Assembly (NCBI GenBank): GCA_026954015.1
Contig: JAIXLP010000027.1
Coordinates: forward strand, 54,531-103,147
Source: Burkholderiales bacterium
GTDB taxonomy: Bacteria > Pseudomonadota > Gammaproteobacteria > Burkholderiales > Burkholderiaceae_C
Direction of reading: 5' to 3'
DNA length: 48,617 nt
Made by a program: the position numbers and the translations under genes. This document shows positions 24,006 to 32,695 of the stretch, one piece after another (the first letter of the stretch is position 1; every line of letters starts with the position of its first letter). The notes under the pieces were generated by a model. That model did no database searches. It was not told the DNA's origin and saw nothing but the letters and a program-made list of their open reading frames with translations.

Positions 24006-24520
24006 TCGACGCCCGCGAACTGCGCAATGCACTGGGGCACTTCGCGACGGGCGTTACCGTGGTGACGACGCGGGGGCCCTCGGGTGAGCCCATCGGTGTC
24101 ACGGTCAACAGCTTCGCGGCGCTTTCGCTGGATCCGCCGCTGGTGCTCTGGAGCCTGGCCAAGCGCTCGTGGAGCCTGCCCGCGTTCGAAGCGGCAAGCC
24201 ACTTCGCCATCCATGTGCTCGCGTCGGACCAGCAAGCCCTGTCGGATCGCTTTGCCAAGGCAGGACACGACAAGTTTGCTGCCATCGAAGTGGGCCAGGG
24301 TGTGGCGAACGTGCCGCTGCTCCAGAGCTGCACGGCCGTATTCCAGTGCTCGGTCGAGCACCGCTACGACGGCGGTGACCATGTCATACTCGTTGGCAGG
24401 GTGGAGCTTCTGCACACGCGCAGCGCCGCTCCGTTGCTCTTTTACCGCGGCCGTTACGCGACACCCGAATACGAGCAGCCGCCCGCCACCGGGCTGCTGA
24501 AACTGCTACTCGCTGCGTGA
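24002..24520 (+). CDS. Flavin reductase, StyB/HpaC-like partner of the monooxygenase
   Basis: 172 residues, ATGA overlap with the oxygenase gene, which implies coordinated translation. Flavin reductase-like (FMN-binding split barrel) family: ELRNALGHFATGVTVVTT, VTVNSFAALSLDPPLVLWSL, FAIHVLASDQQALSDRFA, and the VILVGRVELL strand. It uses NAD(P)H to supply reduced FAD to the adjacent StyA-like oxygenase. Length is typical. No separate function needs to be assumed. Confidence 0.92.
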   Translation: MIDARELRNALGHFATGVTVVTTRGPSGEPIGVTVNSFAALSLDPPLVLWSLAKRSWSLPAFEAASHFAIHVLASDQQALSDRFAKAGHDKFAAIEVGQGVANVPLLQSCTAVFQCSVEHRYDGGDHVILVGRVELLHTRSAAPLLFYRGRYATPEYEQPPATGLLKLLLAA

Positions 24521-24528
24521 GGTAAGAC

Positions 24529-26109
24529 ATGGCGAAATTCGATGCAATCATCGTGGGCAGCGGAATCAATTCGCTGGTCTGTGCCGCGGTGATGGCCCGT
24601 CGCGGGAAAAAGGTCTGCGTGCTCGAACGCGAGGCACAACTCGGCGGCTGCATCCGCACCGACCAACTTACCGCACCTGGCTACCTGCACGACACGATGT
24701 CCACGGCCCATCCGCTGTTCGTGACGTCCCCCGGCTACGCCGAACTCAAGGACGCGCTGCACGCCGCAGGCCTCGCCTATGTGAACAGCGACGCGCCCAC
24801 CGGGGTGCTGCTGCCCGACGGGCGCTCGTTCATCCTGCGCACCTCGCGGGAAGAAAACGTACGGGCGATGAATGCGCTCGCGCCCGGCGACGGCGACGCC
24901 TACCGCGCGGGCCTGGCATTCGTTGAACAGAACGCCGAGTTGATCTTCGCGCTCCTGGGCAATGAGCTGTGGAGTTCGCAGGTCGGCAAGATGATGCTCG
25001 GGCGAGTCTGGAAGCAGGGCGCGCACGAGACGCTGGGCTTCTTCAGCCCCGCGCTGCAAAGCGCGCGTGCGTGGCTGGACACGCGTTTCAAATCCGACCT
25101 CGTGCGTGCGGTGCTTGCGCCCTGGGTGCTGCACACCGGTCTCGGTCCGGAATCGCCGATGTCAGCGCTCATGGCGCAGGTGATCGCGTTCACACTCGAA
25201 GGTGTCGGGCTGCCCCTCGTCAAGGGCGGCAACGCCCGCACGGTGGACGCCTTCAAGGCAGTGATCGAGCACGGCGGTGGAGAGCTGCACACCGGCGTGG
25301 ACGTCGCCGAAATCCTGGTGCAGGGCGGCAAGGCGCAGGGTGTGCGCAGCGCCGACGGACGCGAGTGGCTCGCCAAGAACGTGGTCTGCAACGTCACGCC
25401 GACGCAGCTCTACGGCAGACTGATCCCGCGTAACGCCGCACCGCAAACGCTGCGCCAGCAGGCAGCCGAATACCGCTACGGCAAGGGCAACATGCAGATC
25501 CACCTCGCGCTGTCGGCGCCGCCGCAGTGGAAGAACAGGGAGCTCGACCAGGTGGTCTACCTGCACCTCACGCCAGGGCTCGAAGGCGTCTCGCGGGCGG
25601 TGAACGAGGCCGAACGCGGACTGCTGCCTGCCGAGGGCACCATCGTCGTCTGCACCCCGACCACGCTCGATCCGTCGCGCGCACCCGAGGACGGGGCTGT
25701 GCTCTGGATACAGCTGCCCGAATGTCCGCGCGTCATCCGTGGCGACGCGCTCGGACAGATCGAGGCGCCCGCCGATGGGCTATGGAACGAAGCCATCCGC
25801 GAGCGCTACGCCGATCGGATCATCGAGCGGCTGGCCACGTTCATCCCCAACCTGAAGCAGAGCATCGTGGGCCGCAGGGTGATTTCACCTGCCGACCTCG
25901 AGCGGCTGAACATGAACCTGGTGGGAGGCGACCCGTACTCCGGGGAATGCAGCGTGGATCAGTACATGTTCTGGCGGCCGCTGCGTGGCACCAAGGACCA
26001 CGCCACGCCGGTCAAGCAGCTCTGGCACATCGGCGCCTCGACCCACCCTGGCCCCGGGCTGGGCGGCGCGTCCGGTTTTCACGTCGCCAACGCACTGGCC
26101 AAAAAATAG
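24529..26109 (+). CDS. FAD-dependent oxidoreductase, CrtI/PYROXD2-like
   Basis: 526 residues, 8 bp after the reductase. N-terminal FAD-binding motif IIVGSGINSLVCAAVMARRG with E-x6-GG (EREAQLGG), and the C-terminal FAD-contact GASTHPGPGLGGASGFHVAN, the arrangement of phytoene-desaturase/amine-oxidase-like proteins. The family dehydrogenates C-C or C-N bonds in varied substrates. There is no carotenoid gene nearby, so a role in dehydrogenating an indolic or other ring intermediate is more likely, but I cannot name a reaction. It is part of the operon headed by the SDR. Confidence 0.8.
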   Translation: MAKFDAIIVGSGINSLVCAAVMARRGKKVCVLEREAQLGGCIRTDQLTAPGYLHDTMSTAHPLFVTSPGYAELKDALHAAGLAYVNSDAPTGVLLPDGRSFILRTSREENVRAMNALAPGDGDAYRAGLAFVEQNAELIFALLGNELWSSQVGKMMLGRVWKQGAHETLGFFSPALQSARAWLDTRFKSDLVRAVLAPWVLHTGLGPESPMSALMAQVIAFTLEGVGLPLVKGGNARTVDAFKAVIEHGGGELHTGVDVAEILVQGGKAQGVRSADGREWLAKNVVCNVTPTQLYGRLIPRNAAPQTLRQQAAEYRYGKGNMQIHLALSAPPQWKNRELDQVVYLHLTPGLEGVSRAVNEAERGLLPAEGTIVVCTPTTLDPSRAPEDGAVLWIQLPECPRVIRGDALGQIEAPADGLWNEAIRERYADRIIERLATFIPNLKQSIVGRRVISPADLERLNMNLVGGDPYSGECSVDQYMFWRPLRGTKDHATPVKQLWHIGASTHPGPGLGGASGFHVANALAKK

Positions 26110-26189
26110 CGAGGGCGCTGGGCACAAACCCCAAGACCGATTTGCCGCATTGCAATCCAGAATCCATCACCTCAATAAAGGAGACCCGC

Positions 26190-26966
26190 ATGAGTTCCAC
26201 ACTGGCCCAATTCGCACACGCGGTCGCGAACAACGAAATACGCATCGTCGATCTCACGCACACGCTTTCGGCAGAATTCCCCGCGCTGGTGCTGCCGCCC
26301 CAGTTCGCGCAGGTCTGGGGCTTCAAGCAGGAGCAGATCAGCCACTACGACGAGAAGGGACCGGGCTGGTACTGGAACAATTTCTCCTGCGGCGAGCACA
26401 CCGGCACCCACTTCGACGCTCCAGTGCACTGGGTCACCGGCAAGGACTACCCGCACAACACGGTGGACACCATAGACCCGAAGGCCTTCATCGGCCCGGC
26501 GTGCGTGATCGACCACAGCAAGGATGTCGCCGCCAACGCCGACTTCAACCTCGACGTGCACCACCTCGAAGCCTGGGAATCTCAGCACGGGAAGATTCCG
26601 GCAGGGGCCTGGGTGCTGTTTCGCACCGACTGGAGCAAGCGCCTGAGCGACCCGGCGGCCTACGTCAACATGAAGGAAGACGGCGCGCACACGCCCGGCC
26701 CGACCCAGGCCGCCGTGGAGTGGATGGTCAAGCGCGACGTGCGCGGCTTCGGCGTGGAGACCATCAATACCGACGCCGGACAGTCCTACGCCTGGCCCGT
26801 GGCCTACCCCTGCCACACGCTGATGCACGGCGCGAACAAATACGGACTGCAGTGCCTGACCAACCTGGATCAGCTCCCGCCCACAGGTGCGGTCATCCTG
26901 AGCGCACCGCTCAAGATGAAGGGCGGCTCCGGCAGCCCGCTGCGCGTGCTCGCGCTCGTTCCCTGA
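26190..26966 (+). CDS. Cyclase-family metal hydrolase (isatin hydrolase/kynurenine formamidase-like), second copy
   Basis: 258 residues; AAAGGAG 6 nt before the ATG at 26190. Same architecture as the copy at 13656-14465: GWYWNNFSCGEHTG, metal motif H70-T-G-T-H-F-D-A-P-V-H80 and GANKYGLQCLTNLDQLPPTG. The two are clearly paralogous yet differ along their length, so this is not a recent duplication. Isatin or a related ring amide is the proposed substrate in this operon; N-formyl aromatic amides are the main alternative. Located between the CrtI-like gene and the Rid-family gene. Confidence 0.87.
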   Translation: MSSTLAQFAHAVANNEIRIVDLTHTLSAEFPALVLPPQFAQVWGFKQEQISHYDEKGPGWYWNNFSCGEHTGTHFDAPVHWVTGKDYPHNTVDTIDPKAFIGPACVIDHSKDVAANADFNLDVHHLEAWESQHGKIPAGAWVLFRTDWSKRLSDPAAYVNMKEDGAHTPGPTQAAVEWMVKRDVRGFGVETINTDAGQSYAWPVAYPCHTLMHGANKYGLQCLTNLDQLPPTGAVILSAPLKMKGGSGSPLRVLALVP

Positions 26967-26975
26967 AGGCGCGCC

Positions 26976-27395
26976 ATGGCCCAGCGCACAGCCATCAACC
27001 CGCCGGACCTGTACGAAGCGGTTCCGTTCGGGTTCTCGCACGCGGTGCTGCAAACCGGTGGGCGCACGCTGCACCTGGCCGGGCAGACCGCCTGGAACGA
27101 GAAGCGCGAACTCATCGGCGCGGGCGACCTGGTGGCGCAGACCCGCCAGGCGCTGGCCAACCTGCGCCGCGTGCTCGCGGCCTGCGGTGCCAGCCCGAAA
27201 GACGTGGTGCGGCTGCGCACCTACGTAGTCAACCACAGCCCGGACAAGCTTGGGCCGGTCTGCGCCGAAATCGCGGCGTTCTATGAGGGGGCTGATCCGG
27301 CACCCAACACCTTCCTGGGCGTGCAGGCCCTCGCGCTCCCCGATTTTCTGATCGAGATCGAGGCCACTGCCGTCATCCCCGACCCCGCACGGTAA
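26976..27395 (+). CDS. RidA/YjgF/UK114-family protein, without the RidA catalytic Arg
   Basis: 139 residues, starting 9 bp after the hydrolase. Rid fold: FGFSHAVLQTGGRTLHLAGQ, GDLVAQTRQALANLRRVLAA, KDVVRLRTYVVN, and the C-terminal LPDFLIEIEATAVIP. RidA enzymes deaminate reactive enamines/imines using an Arg in the P-x-R-S/T segment; here that segment reads DPAPNTFLGVQAL, with Asn where Arg is expected. It therefore probably belongs to another Rid subfamily, often found in catabolic operons and with poorly known activity. The neighbourhood suggests handling of an N-containing ring intermediate. Confidence 0.85.
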   Translation: MAQRTAINPPDLYEAVPFGFSHAVLQTGGRTLHLAGQTAWNEKRELIGAGDLVAQTRQALANLRRVLAACGASPKDVVRLRTYVVNHSPDKLGPVCAEIAAFYEGADPAPNTFLGVQALALPDFLIEIEATAVIPDPAR

Positions 27396-27397
27396 GA

Positions 27398-27423
27398 CCG
27401 CGGCCCCGCCCCGGGGCCCGCGG
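27398..27423 (+). other. GC-rich hairpin in the ridA-iorA gap
   Basis: CCGCGGCCCC (27398-27407) can pair with GGGGCCCGCGG (27413-27423) with one bulged C and a 5-nt loop. It occupies most of the 42-bp gap and ends just before the iorA ribosome-binding site GAGGAG (27425-27430). There is no T run, so it looks more like an mRNA stability or translation-modulating element than a terminator. Confidence 0.5.
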
Positions 27424-27437
27424 CGAGGAGTCCACAC

Positions 27438-29696
27438 ATGGCAGAACGCTCGTTCCTCAAGGAAGTCGAACAGCTCAAGGTGCCCGCGGGCACCGTTTTT
27501 CGCGGCGAGGGCATCCTGGCCGTGACCAAGGCGCTGCTCGAAGCCGGCGTCGGCTACGTCACCGGCTACCAGGGCTCGCCCATATCGCACCTGATGGATG
27601 TGCTCTCCGACGCGCAGCCCATCCTCAAGGAACTCGGGGTGTACTTCGAACCCGCCGCAAGCGAGGCCGCGGCGGCGGCGGCGCTTGCAGCGTCGGTGAA
27701 CTACCCGGTGCGCGGCGCTGTGACCTGGAAATCCACCGTCGGGACCAACGTGGCGTCGGATGCGCTCGCCAACCTGTCTTCGGGCGGCGTGCTGGGCGGC
27801 GCGCTCATCATCGTCGGCGAGGACTACGGCGAAGGCTCGTCCATCATGCAGGAGCGCACGCACGCCTTCGCCATGAAGTCGCAGATGTGGTTGCTCGACC
27901 CCCAGCCCAACCTGCCCGCGATCGTCAAGGCGGTGCACGACGGCTTCGAGCTTTCGGAGGCGACCAACACGCCCGTGATGCTCGAGCTGCGCATCCGCTC
28001 CTGCCACCTGCACGGCAGCTTCGTCACGCAGGAAAACCGCCGCCCCGCGTATACGCTCAAGCAGGCGTTGGAAAACCCGCGCCGCGACGTGAACCGCATC
28101 GTGTTGCCCCCGGCCTCGTTCCTGCACGAGAAGGAAAAGATCGAGCAGCGCTGGCCCGCGGCCGTGAAGTTCATCCAGGAGCACCAGCTCAACGACTTCG
28201 TCGAGGGCGACGGATCGCTGGACGACGTGGGCATCATCCTGCTCGGCGGCATGGCGAACAACACGCTGCGCGCGCTCATGCAGCTCGATCTCGCCGACCT
28301 GTTCGGCGACTCGCGCGTGCCGCTGTACATCCTCAACGTCGCCTACCCGCTCGTCGAAGAGGAGGTGCTGCGCTTTTGCGCCGGCAAGAGGGCCGTGCTG
28401 ATGGTCGAGGAAGGCCAGCCCGACTACCACGAGCAGCACCTGAACACCATCCTCGCGCGCCACGGCGTGCGCACCGCCGTACACGGCAAGGACGTGCTGC
28501 CCATGGGGGGCGACTACACCGTGGACGTGCTGCGCAAGGGCCTGCGCGCCTTCTTCGGGCAAAACCAGCCCGCTGCACTCGAGCGCGACGTGTCGGTGAG
28601 CATCTCGCGCCGCAAGGACACACCGGCAAGCGCACCCAGCGCCGAAGCACAGGCCACCACGCAGGCGGCTGCCGAAGTGCCGGAGATGGCGGCGGCCATC
28701 GGCAAGCTGCTGCCGCCGCGCCCGCCCGGCCTGTGCGTCGGCTGCCCCGAGCGACCGATCTTCTCGGCCTACAAGCTGGTGGAGGAAGAGCTCGGCGTGC
28801 ACCACGTGTCGTCCGACATCGGCTGCCACCTGTTCCAGATCATGCCGCCGTTCAACATCGGCGCGACCACCATGGGCTACGGCCTGGGCGCGAGCAGCGC
28901 CTCGGCGTTCAACGCGGGCGAGCAGCTCGGCGCCGCCAAAAAGGCCGTGGCCTTCATGGGCGATGGCGGCTTCTGGCACAACGGGCTGACTTCGGGCATA
29001 GGCAACGCGGTGTTCAACCGGCAGAACAACGTGTTCGTGATCGTCGACAACAACTATTCGGCGGCCACCGGCGGGCAGGACATTCCCTCGTCGCGCAACA
29101 CCAACCCCAACCGCAGCACCATGCACCCGATCGAGCGCGCAGTGCGCGGCGTGGGCGTCACCTGGGTGCGGCTCGTCGATCGCACCTACGACGTCGACCG
29201 CATGCGGCAGGCACTGCACGACGCACTCACCTCGACCGATCCCGGCCCCAAGGTGGTGATCGCGCAAAGCGAATGCATGCTCAACCGCCAGCGGCGCGAA
29301 AAGCCGCTCGTGAAGGCCGCGATCAAGCGCGGCGAGCGCGTGCTCAAGGAGCGCTTCGGCGTCGACGCCTCGGTGTGCTCGGGCGACCACGCCTGCATGC
29401 GTCTGTCGGGCTGCCCCAGCCTGACGCTCGCCCCCAGCGGCGATGCGCTCAAACCAGACCCGGTGGCATCGGTGGACGAAGCCTGCGTCGCCTGCGGACA
29501 CTGCGGCGAGGTGGCCGATGCGGCGGTGCTCTGCCCGTCGTTCTACAAGGCCCACAAGGTGAACAACCCGACGAAGTGGGATGTGTGGATCTCCGGCCTG
29601 CGCGCCAGCGCCGTCGGCTGGCTGCAGCGGCGGCGCGAACGCGAACGCGAGCAGCGCCAGCTCTATGCCCCGACGATCGACGAGGTGCGCGCATGA
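27438..29696 (+). CDS. iorA: Indolepyruvate-type 2-oxoacid:ferredoxin oxidoreductase, alpha subunit (IorA)
   Basis: 752 residues, GAGGAG 7 nt before the ATG. TPP-dependent oxidative decarboxylation of aryl 2-oxoacids to aryl acyl-CoA. N-terminal pyrimidine-type domain (GVGYVTGYQGSPISHLMDVL, GAVTWKSTVGTNVASDALAN), linker rich in Ala around residue 400, TPP-binding domain with G508-D-G-G-F-W-H-N-G and VDNNYSAATGG, and a C-terminal 4Fe-4S site C683-x2-C686-x2-C689-x9-C699-P. Only one complete cluster motif is obvious; archaeal IorA has two. The stop overlaps iorB. Substrate could be indolepyruvate, phenylpyruvate or, in this operon, isatinate (2-aminophenylglyoxylate), which is also an aryl 2-oxoacid. 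Confidence 0.88.
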   Translation: MAERSFLKEVEQLKVPAGTVFRGEGILAVTKALLEAGVGYVTGYQGSPISHLMDVLSDAQPILKELGVYFEPAASEAAAAAALAASVNYPVRGAVTWKSTVGTNVASDALANLSSGGVLGGALIIVGEDYGEGSSIMQERTHAFAMKSQMWLLDPQPNLPAIVKAVHDGFELSEATNTPVMLELRIRSCHLHGSFVTQENRRPAYTLKQALENPRRDVNRIVLPPASFLHEKEKIEQRWPAAVKFIQEHQLNDFVEGDGSLDDVGIILLGGMANNTLRALMQLDLADLFGDSRVPLYILNVAYPLVEEEVLRFCAGKRAVLMVEEGQPDYHEQHLNTILARHGVRTAVHGKDVLPMGGDYTVDVLRKGLRAFFGQNQPAALERDVSVSISRRKDTPASAPSAEAQATTQAAAEVPEMAAAIGKLLPPRPPGLCVGCPERPIFSAYKLVEEELGVHHVSSDIGCHLFQIMPPFNIGATTMGYGLGASSASAFNAGEQLGAAKKAVAFMGDGGFWHNGLTSGIGNAVFNRQNNVFVIVDNNYSAATGGQDIPSSRNTNPNRSTMHPIERAVRGVGVTWVRLVDRTYDVDRMRQALHDALTSTDPGPKVVIAQSECMLNRQRREKPLVKAAIKRGERVLKERFGVDASVCSGDHACMRLSGCPSLTLAPSGDALKPDPVASVDEACVACGHCGEVADAAVLCPSFYKAHKVNNPTKWDVWISGLRASAVGWLQRRREREREQRQLYAPTIDEVRA

Positions 29697-31228
29697 AGCC
29701 CCGCATGATCACGATCGCCATCATGGCGCTGGGCGGCCAGGGCGGCGGTGTGCTGGAAGACTGGATCACCACGCTCGCCGAGGACGCCGGCTGGACCGCG
29801 CAGGCCACCTCGGTGGCGGGTGTGGCACAGCGCACCGGCGCGACCATCTACTACATCGAGATGGTGGAGCCCACGCCGGGCCAGACGCCGGTGCTTGCGC
29901 AGATGCCGATTCCCGGGCAAGTGGACATCCTCATCGCCGCCGAGCTCATGGAGGCCGGGCGTGCGGTGGCGCGCGGCCTGGTCACGCCGAACCGCACCAC
30001 GGTCATCACCAGCACGCATCGCACCTACGCGGTACAGGAAAAGGTGATGCCCGGCGATGGCGCGGCCGACAGCGCCGGGGTGCTCGAGCTCGTGCGCAAG
30101 GCGTCGCGCCGCACCGTGGCCGACGACATGCAGCGGCTCGCGGTCGAGCACGGCAGCATGATTTCGGCCAGCCTCTTCGGCGCGCTGGCGGGCTGCGACG
30201 TGCTCCCGTTTCGCCAGCTCGCGTTCGAACAGGTGGTCGAGCGCGGCGGCAAGGGCGCGCAGGCGAGCCTTGCGACGCTGCGTGCCGCGGCCGAGCTGGC
30301 GCGCACCCGACCTGCGCCACCGGCGCTCGCTGCGCGCGCCCAAGCGATGAAGACCCCGGCGCGCCCACTGCCGGACAAGGCGGCAAGCGCCGCTCTGGCC
30401 CCTCTGCTCGCGCGCATCCGCAGCGCCTTCCCTCCTGCGGCATGGGACTGGCTCGGCGAGGGCCTTGCGCGCGTGGTGGACTGGCAGGACGTGGCCTACG
30501 GCGCGGAATACCTGGACAACGTCGCGCGCTTTGCCGGGCGCGACCCGCAGCCCGAGACAGCCGAACTCACGATCGCCGCGGCGCACTGGATCGCGGTGGC
30601 GATGTCCTACGACGACGTGATCCGCGTGGCCAACCTCAAGACGCGCGCGGACCGCTTTGCCCGCATCCGCGCAGAAGTGGGGGGCGCTGCCGGCGACGTC
30701 TTCGGCATGGAGGAATATTTCCACCCACGCCTGGAAGAGGTGATGGGCATGTTGCCCGTGAAGTGGGCCGACTGGCTGGACCGCTCGCCGCGCCTGAAGG
30801 CCTGGATCGGCCCGCGCCTGAACAAGGGGCGGCGCATCCGCACGCACACCTTCAAGGGGCACTTGCAACTGCACATCGTCGCAGGTCTGGCGCGCTGGCG
30901 CCGGGGCAATCGCCGGCACGCCGAAGAGCAGGCGCACTGGCACGCCTGGATGGCCATTGCCGAGCGGGCCCTGGACGCGGGCGATGCCCCGCTTGCCACG
31001 GAAATCCTGCGCTGCCGCCAGCTCATCAAGGGTTACAGCGACACCCATGCACGCGGTGAGGGCAAGTTCGACCGGCTGATGTACGCCGTGCCGCAACTCG
31101 CGGGCCAACCGGACGCAGCGCGCAAGCTTGCGAGCCTGCTGCAGGCCGCGCGGCTCGATCCGAACGGCAAGGCGCTCAGCGAGCGCGAGGCCGAACTCGA
31201 CATCAGGCGCCCAGTCGCGGCGGCATGA
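29693..31228 (+). CDS. iorB: Indolepyruvate-type oxidoreductase, beta subunit (IorB) with C-terminal DUF6537-like extension
   Basis: 511 residues from the ATG in the iorA stop (ATGA). Residues 1-200 form the gamma-type domain of pyruvate:ferredoxin oxidoreductases (ITIAIMALGGQGGGVLEDWI, ATSVAGVAQRTGATIYYIEM, PGQVDILIAAELMEAGRAVA). The remaining roughly 300 residues are the extension seen in proteobacterial IorB proteins (EYLDNVARFAGRDPQPETAE, RTHTFKGHLQLHIVAGLARW), so the protein is far longer than archaeal IorB (about 200). No ferredoxin gene is adjacent; the electron acceptor must be encoded elsewhere. Last gene of the second catabolic operon, followed by a strong hairpin. Confidence 0.86.
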   Translation: MKPRMITIAIMALGGQGGGVLEDWITTLAEDAGWTAQATSVAGVAQRTGATIYYIEMVEPTPGQTPVLAQMPIPGQVDILIAAELMEAGRAVARGLVTPNRTTVITSTHRTYAVQEKVMPGDGAADSAGVLELVRKASRRTVADDMQRLAVEHGSMISASLFGALAGCDVLPFRQLAFEQVVERGGKGAQASLATLRAAAELARTRPAPPALAARAQAMKTPARPLPDKAASAALAPLLARIRSAFPPAAWDWLGEGLARVVDWQDVAYGAEYLDNVARFAGRDPQPETAELTIAAAHWIAVAMSYDDVIRVANLKTRADRFARIRAEVGGAAGDVFGMEEYFHPRLEEVMGMLPVKWADWLDRSPRLKAWIGPRLNKGRRIRTHTFKGHLQLHIVAGLARWRRGNRRHAEEQAHWHAWMAIAERALDAGDAPLATEILRCRQLIKGYSDTHARGEGKFDRLMYAVPQLAGQPDAARKLASLLQAARLDPNGKALSEREAELDIRRPVAAA

Positions 31229-31252
31229 GCACCGGGCAACGCCCACGCAAAA

Positions 31253-31284
31253 CAAGAAGGCCGGGCAACTGCCCGGCCTTCTTG
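31253..31284. terminator. Bidirectional intrinsic terminator between iorB and scoB
   Basis: A perfect 14-bp stem, CAAGAAGGCCGGGC (31253-31266) with GCCCGGCCTTCTTG (31271-31284), closes a 4-nt loop AACT. The plus strand has CTTGCTTG after the stem, and the minus strand has a short TTTTG run (from GCAAAA at 31248-31252). It lies between convergent operons and should stop both, better on the minus strand. Confidence 0.9.
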
Positions 31285-31297
31285 CTTGCCGCTGCGA

Positions 31298-31936
31298 TCA
31301 GTGCAGCAGCTTCACGCCCGTCTTGGACTGGATTTCGTCGAAGCTCACGTCCGGCGCCAGTTCCACGAGCTTGAGGCCCTGCGGCGTGACCTTCATCACG
31401 CCCAGGTCGGTGATGATCTCGTGCACCACGCCCACGCCGGTCAGCGGCAGCGTGCATTGCGGCAGGATTTTCAGATCCGTCGTGCCGTCCTTCTTCTTGG
31501 CCACGTGCTCCATGAGCACGATGACCTTCGGAACCCCTCCCACGAGGTCCATCGCGCCGCCCATGCCCTTGACCATCTTGCCGGGGATCATCCAGTTGGC
31601 AAGATCACCCTTCTCGCTCACCTGCATGGCGCCGAGGATGGCCAGGTTGATCTTGCCGCCGCGGATCATCGCGAAGCTGTCATGGCTGCCGAAGATGGCC
31701 GAGCCGGGCAACGTCGTCACGGTCTGCTTGCCGGCGTTGATGAGATCGGCGTCCACCTGGTCTTCCGTCGGAAACGGGCCGATGCCCAGCAGGCCGTTTT
31801 CGGACTGCAGCCAGACCTCCTTGTCGCCGGTGTAGTTGGCCACCAGCGTGGGAATGCCGATGCCCAGGTTCACGTAGAACCCGTCCTGCAATTCCTGGGC
31901 GGCGCGCGCCGCCATCTGTTCCTTGGTCCACGGCAT
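31298..31936 (-). CDS. scoB: 3-oxoacid CoA-transferase, subunit B
   Basis: 212 residues from the ATG at 31936. Family I CoA-transferase small subunit: [16 protein letters not shown] start, [17 protein letters not shown], and the catalytic Glu in [10 protein letters not shown] (the SENG motif). It moves CoA from succinyl-CoA to acetoacetate or a related 3-oxoacid as a heterodimer with subunit A, encoded 2 bp upstream. It could serve acetoacetate use or the end of an aromatic pathway (3-oxoadipate type); the sequence fits ScoB-like enzymes best. Confidence 0.9.
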   Translation of the reverse strand: MPWTKEQMAARAAQELQDGFYVNLGIGIPTLVANYTGDKEVWLQSENGLLGIGPFPTEDQVDADLINAGKQTVTTLPGSAIFGSHDSFAMIRGGKINLAILGAMQVSEKGDLANWMIPGKMVKGMGGAMDLVGGVPKVIVLMEHVAKKKDGTTDLKILPQCTLPLTGVGVVHEIITDLGVMKVTPQGLKLVELAPDVSFDEIQSKTGVKLLH

Positions 31937-31938
31937 GG

Positions 31939-32646
31939 TCAGGCTCCTGCTTTCTCGGTGATGGTGCGTTTTTCGATCTGCTTGGTCGGGTGGGCGTTGA
32001 GCACGATGCGGTGCACGTAAATGCCCGGCAGGTGCACCTCGTCGGGCGCGATTTCTCCCGGCTGCACGATCTTTTCGACCTCGACGACGCAGATCTTGCC
32101 GGCCATGGCCACGGCCGGGTTGAAGTTGCGCGCCGTCAGGTGAAAGCGCAGGTTGCCCGTGGTGTCCGCTACCGCGGCATGCACAAGGGAGAGATCGGGC
32201 ACGAGCGAGCGCTCCATCAGATAGGTGTGGCCATCGAACTCGCGCGTTTCCTTGCCTTCGGCGACGATGGTGCCCACGCCCGTGCGCGTGAAGAAGGCCG
32301 GAATGCCGGCGCCGCCCGCACGCAGCTTCTCGGCGAGCGTGCCCTGGGGCGTGAATTCGAGCTCCAGCTCGCCGCCGAGGTACTGGCGCTCGAACTCCTT
32401 GTTCTCGCCCACGTAGGAGCTGATCATCTTCTTGATCTGGCGCGTGTTCAGCAGCTTGCCCAGCCCCACGCCGTCGATGCCGGCGTTGTTGGAGATGGCG
32501 GTGAGGTTCTTCACGCCCGAGGCGCACAGCGCCTCGATCAGCGCCTCGGGAATCCCGCACAGGCCGAAGCCGCCGACAGCGATCAGCTGGCCGTCGTGCA
32601 CGATCCCCTTGAGCGCCTCGGCGGCGGAGGGATAAATCTTGTTCAC
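31939..32646 (-). CDS. scoA: 3-oxoacid CoA-transferase, subunit A
   Basis: 235 residues from a GTG at 32646 with AGGAGA upstream; the open frame runs further, but [15 protein letters not shown] is the usual beginning. CoA-transferase subunit A features: [20 protein letters not shown] (CoA-binding glycine loop), [30 protein letters not shown], and [20 protein letters not shown]. Together with subunit B it forms the active enzyme. The pair is transcribed away from the short-chain-acyl regulator gene, which lies upstream in the same orientation but is separated by a promoter. Confidence 0.9.
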   Translation of the reverse strand: MNKIYPSAAEALKGIVHDGQLIAVGGFGLCGIPEALIEALCASGVKNLTAISNNAGIDGVGLGKLLNTRQIKKMISSYVGENKEFERQYLGGELELEFTPQGTLAEKLRAGGAGIPAFFTRTGVGTIVAEGKETREFDGHTYLMERSLVPDLSLVHAAVADTTGNLRFHLTARNFNPAVAMAGKICVVEVEKIVQPGEIAPDEVHLPGIYVHRIVLNAHPTKQIEKRTITEKAGA

Positions 32647-32695
32647 GGATGTTCTCCTGTCTTCGTATGAACGGTCTGACGATACGTCGCCAGCC

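Noticed and set aside
24529-26109. Carotenoid phytoene desaturase (crtI)
   Set aside because: Same superfamily, but no crtB/crtE or other carotenoid gene in the window and the operon is catabolic; kept as CrtI-like oxidoreductase of unknown substrate.
26172-29555. A 1127-codon open frame on the minus strand opposite the cyclase/Rid/iorA genes
   Set aside because: It is antisense to genes with clear domains and motifs, is rich in His/Arg/Val/Gly in the way of GC-rich shadow frames, and contains no recognisable domain.
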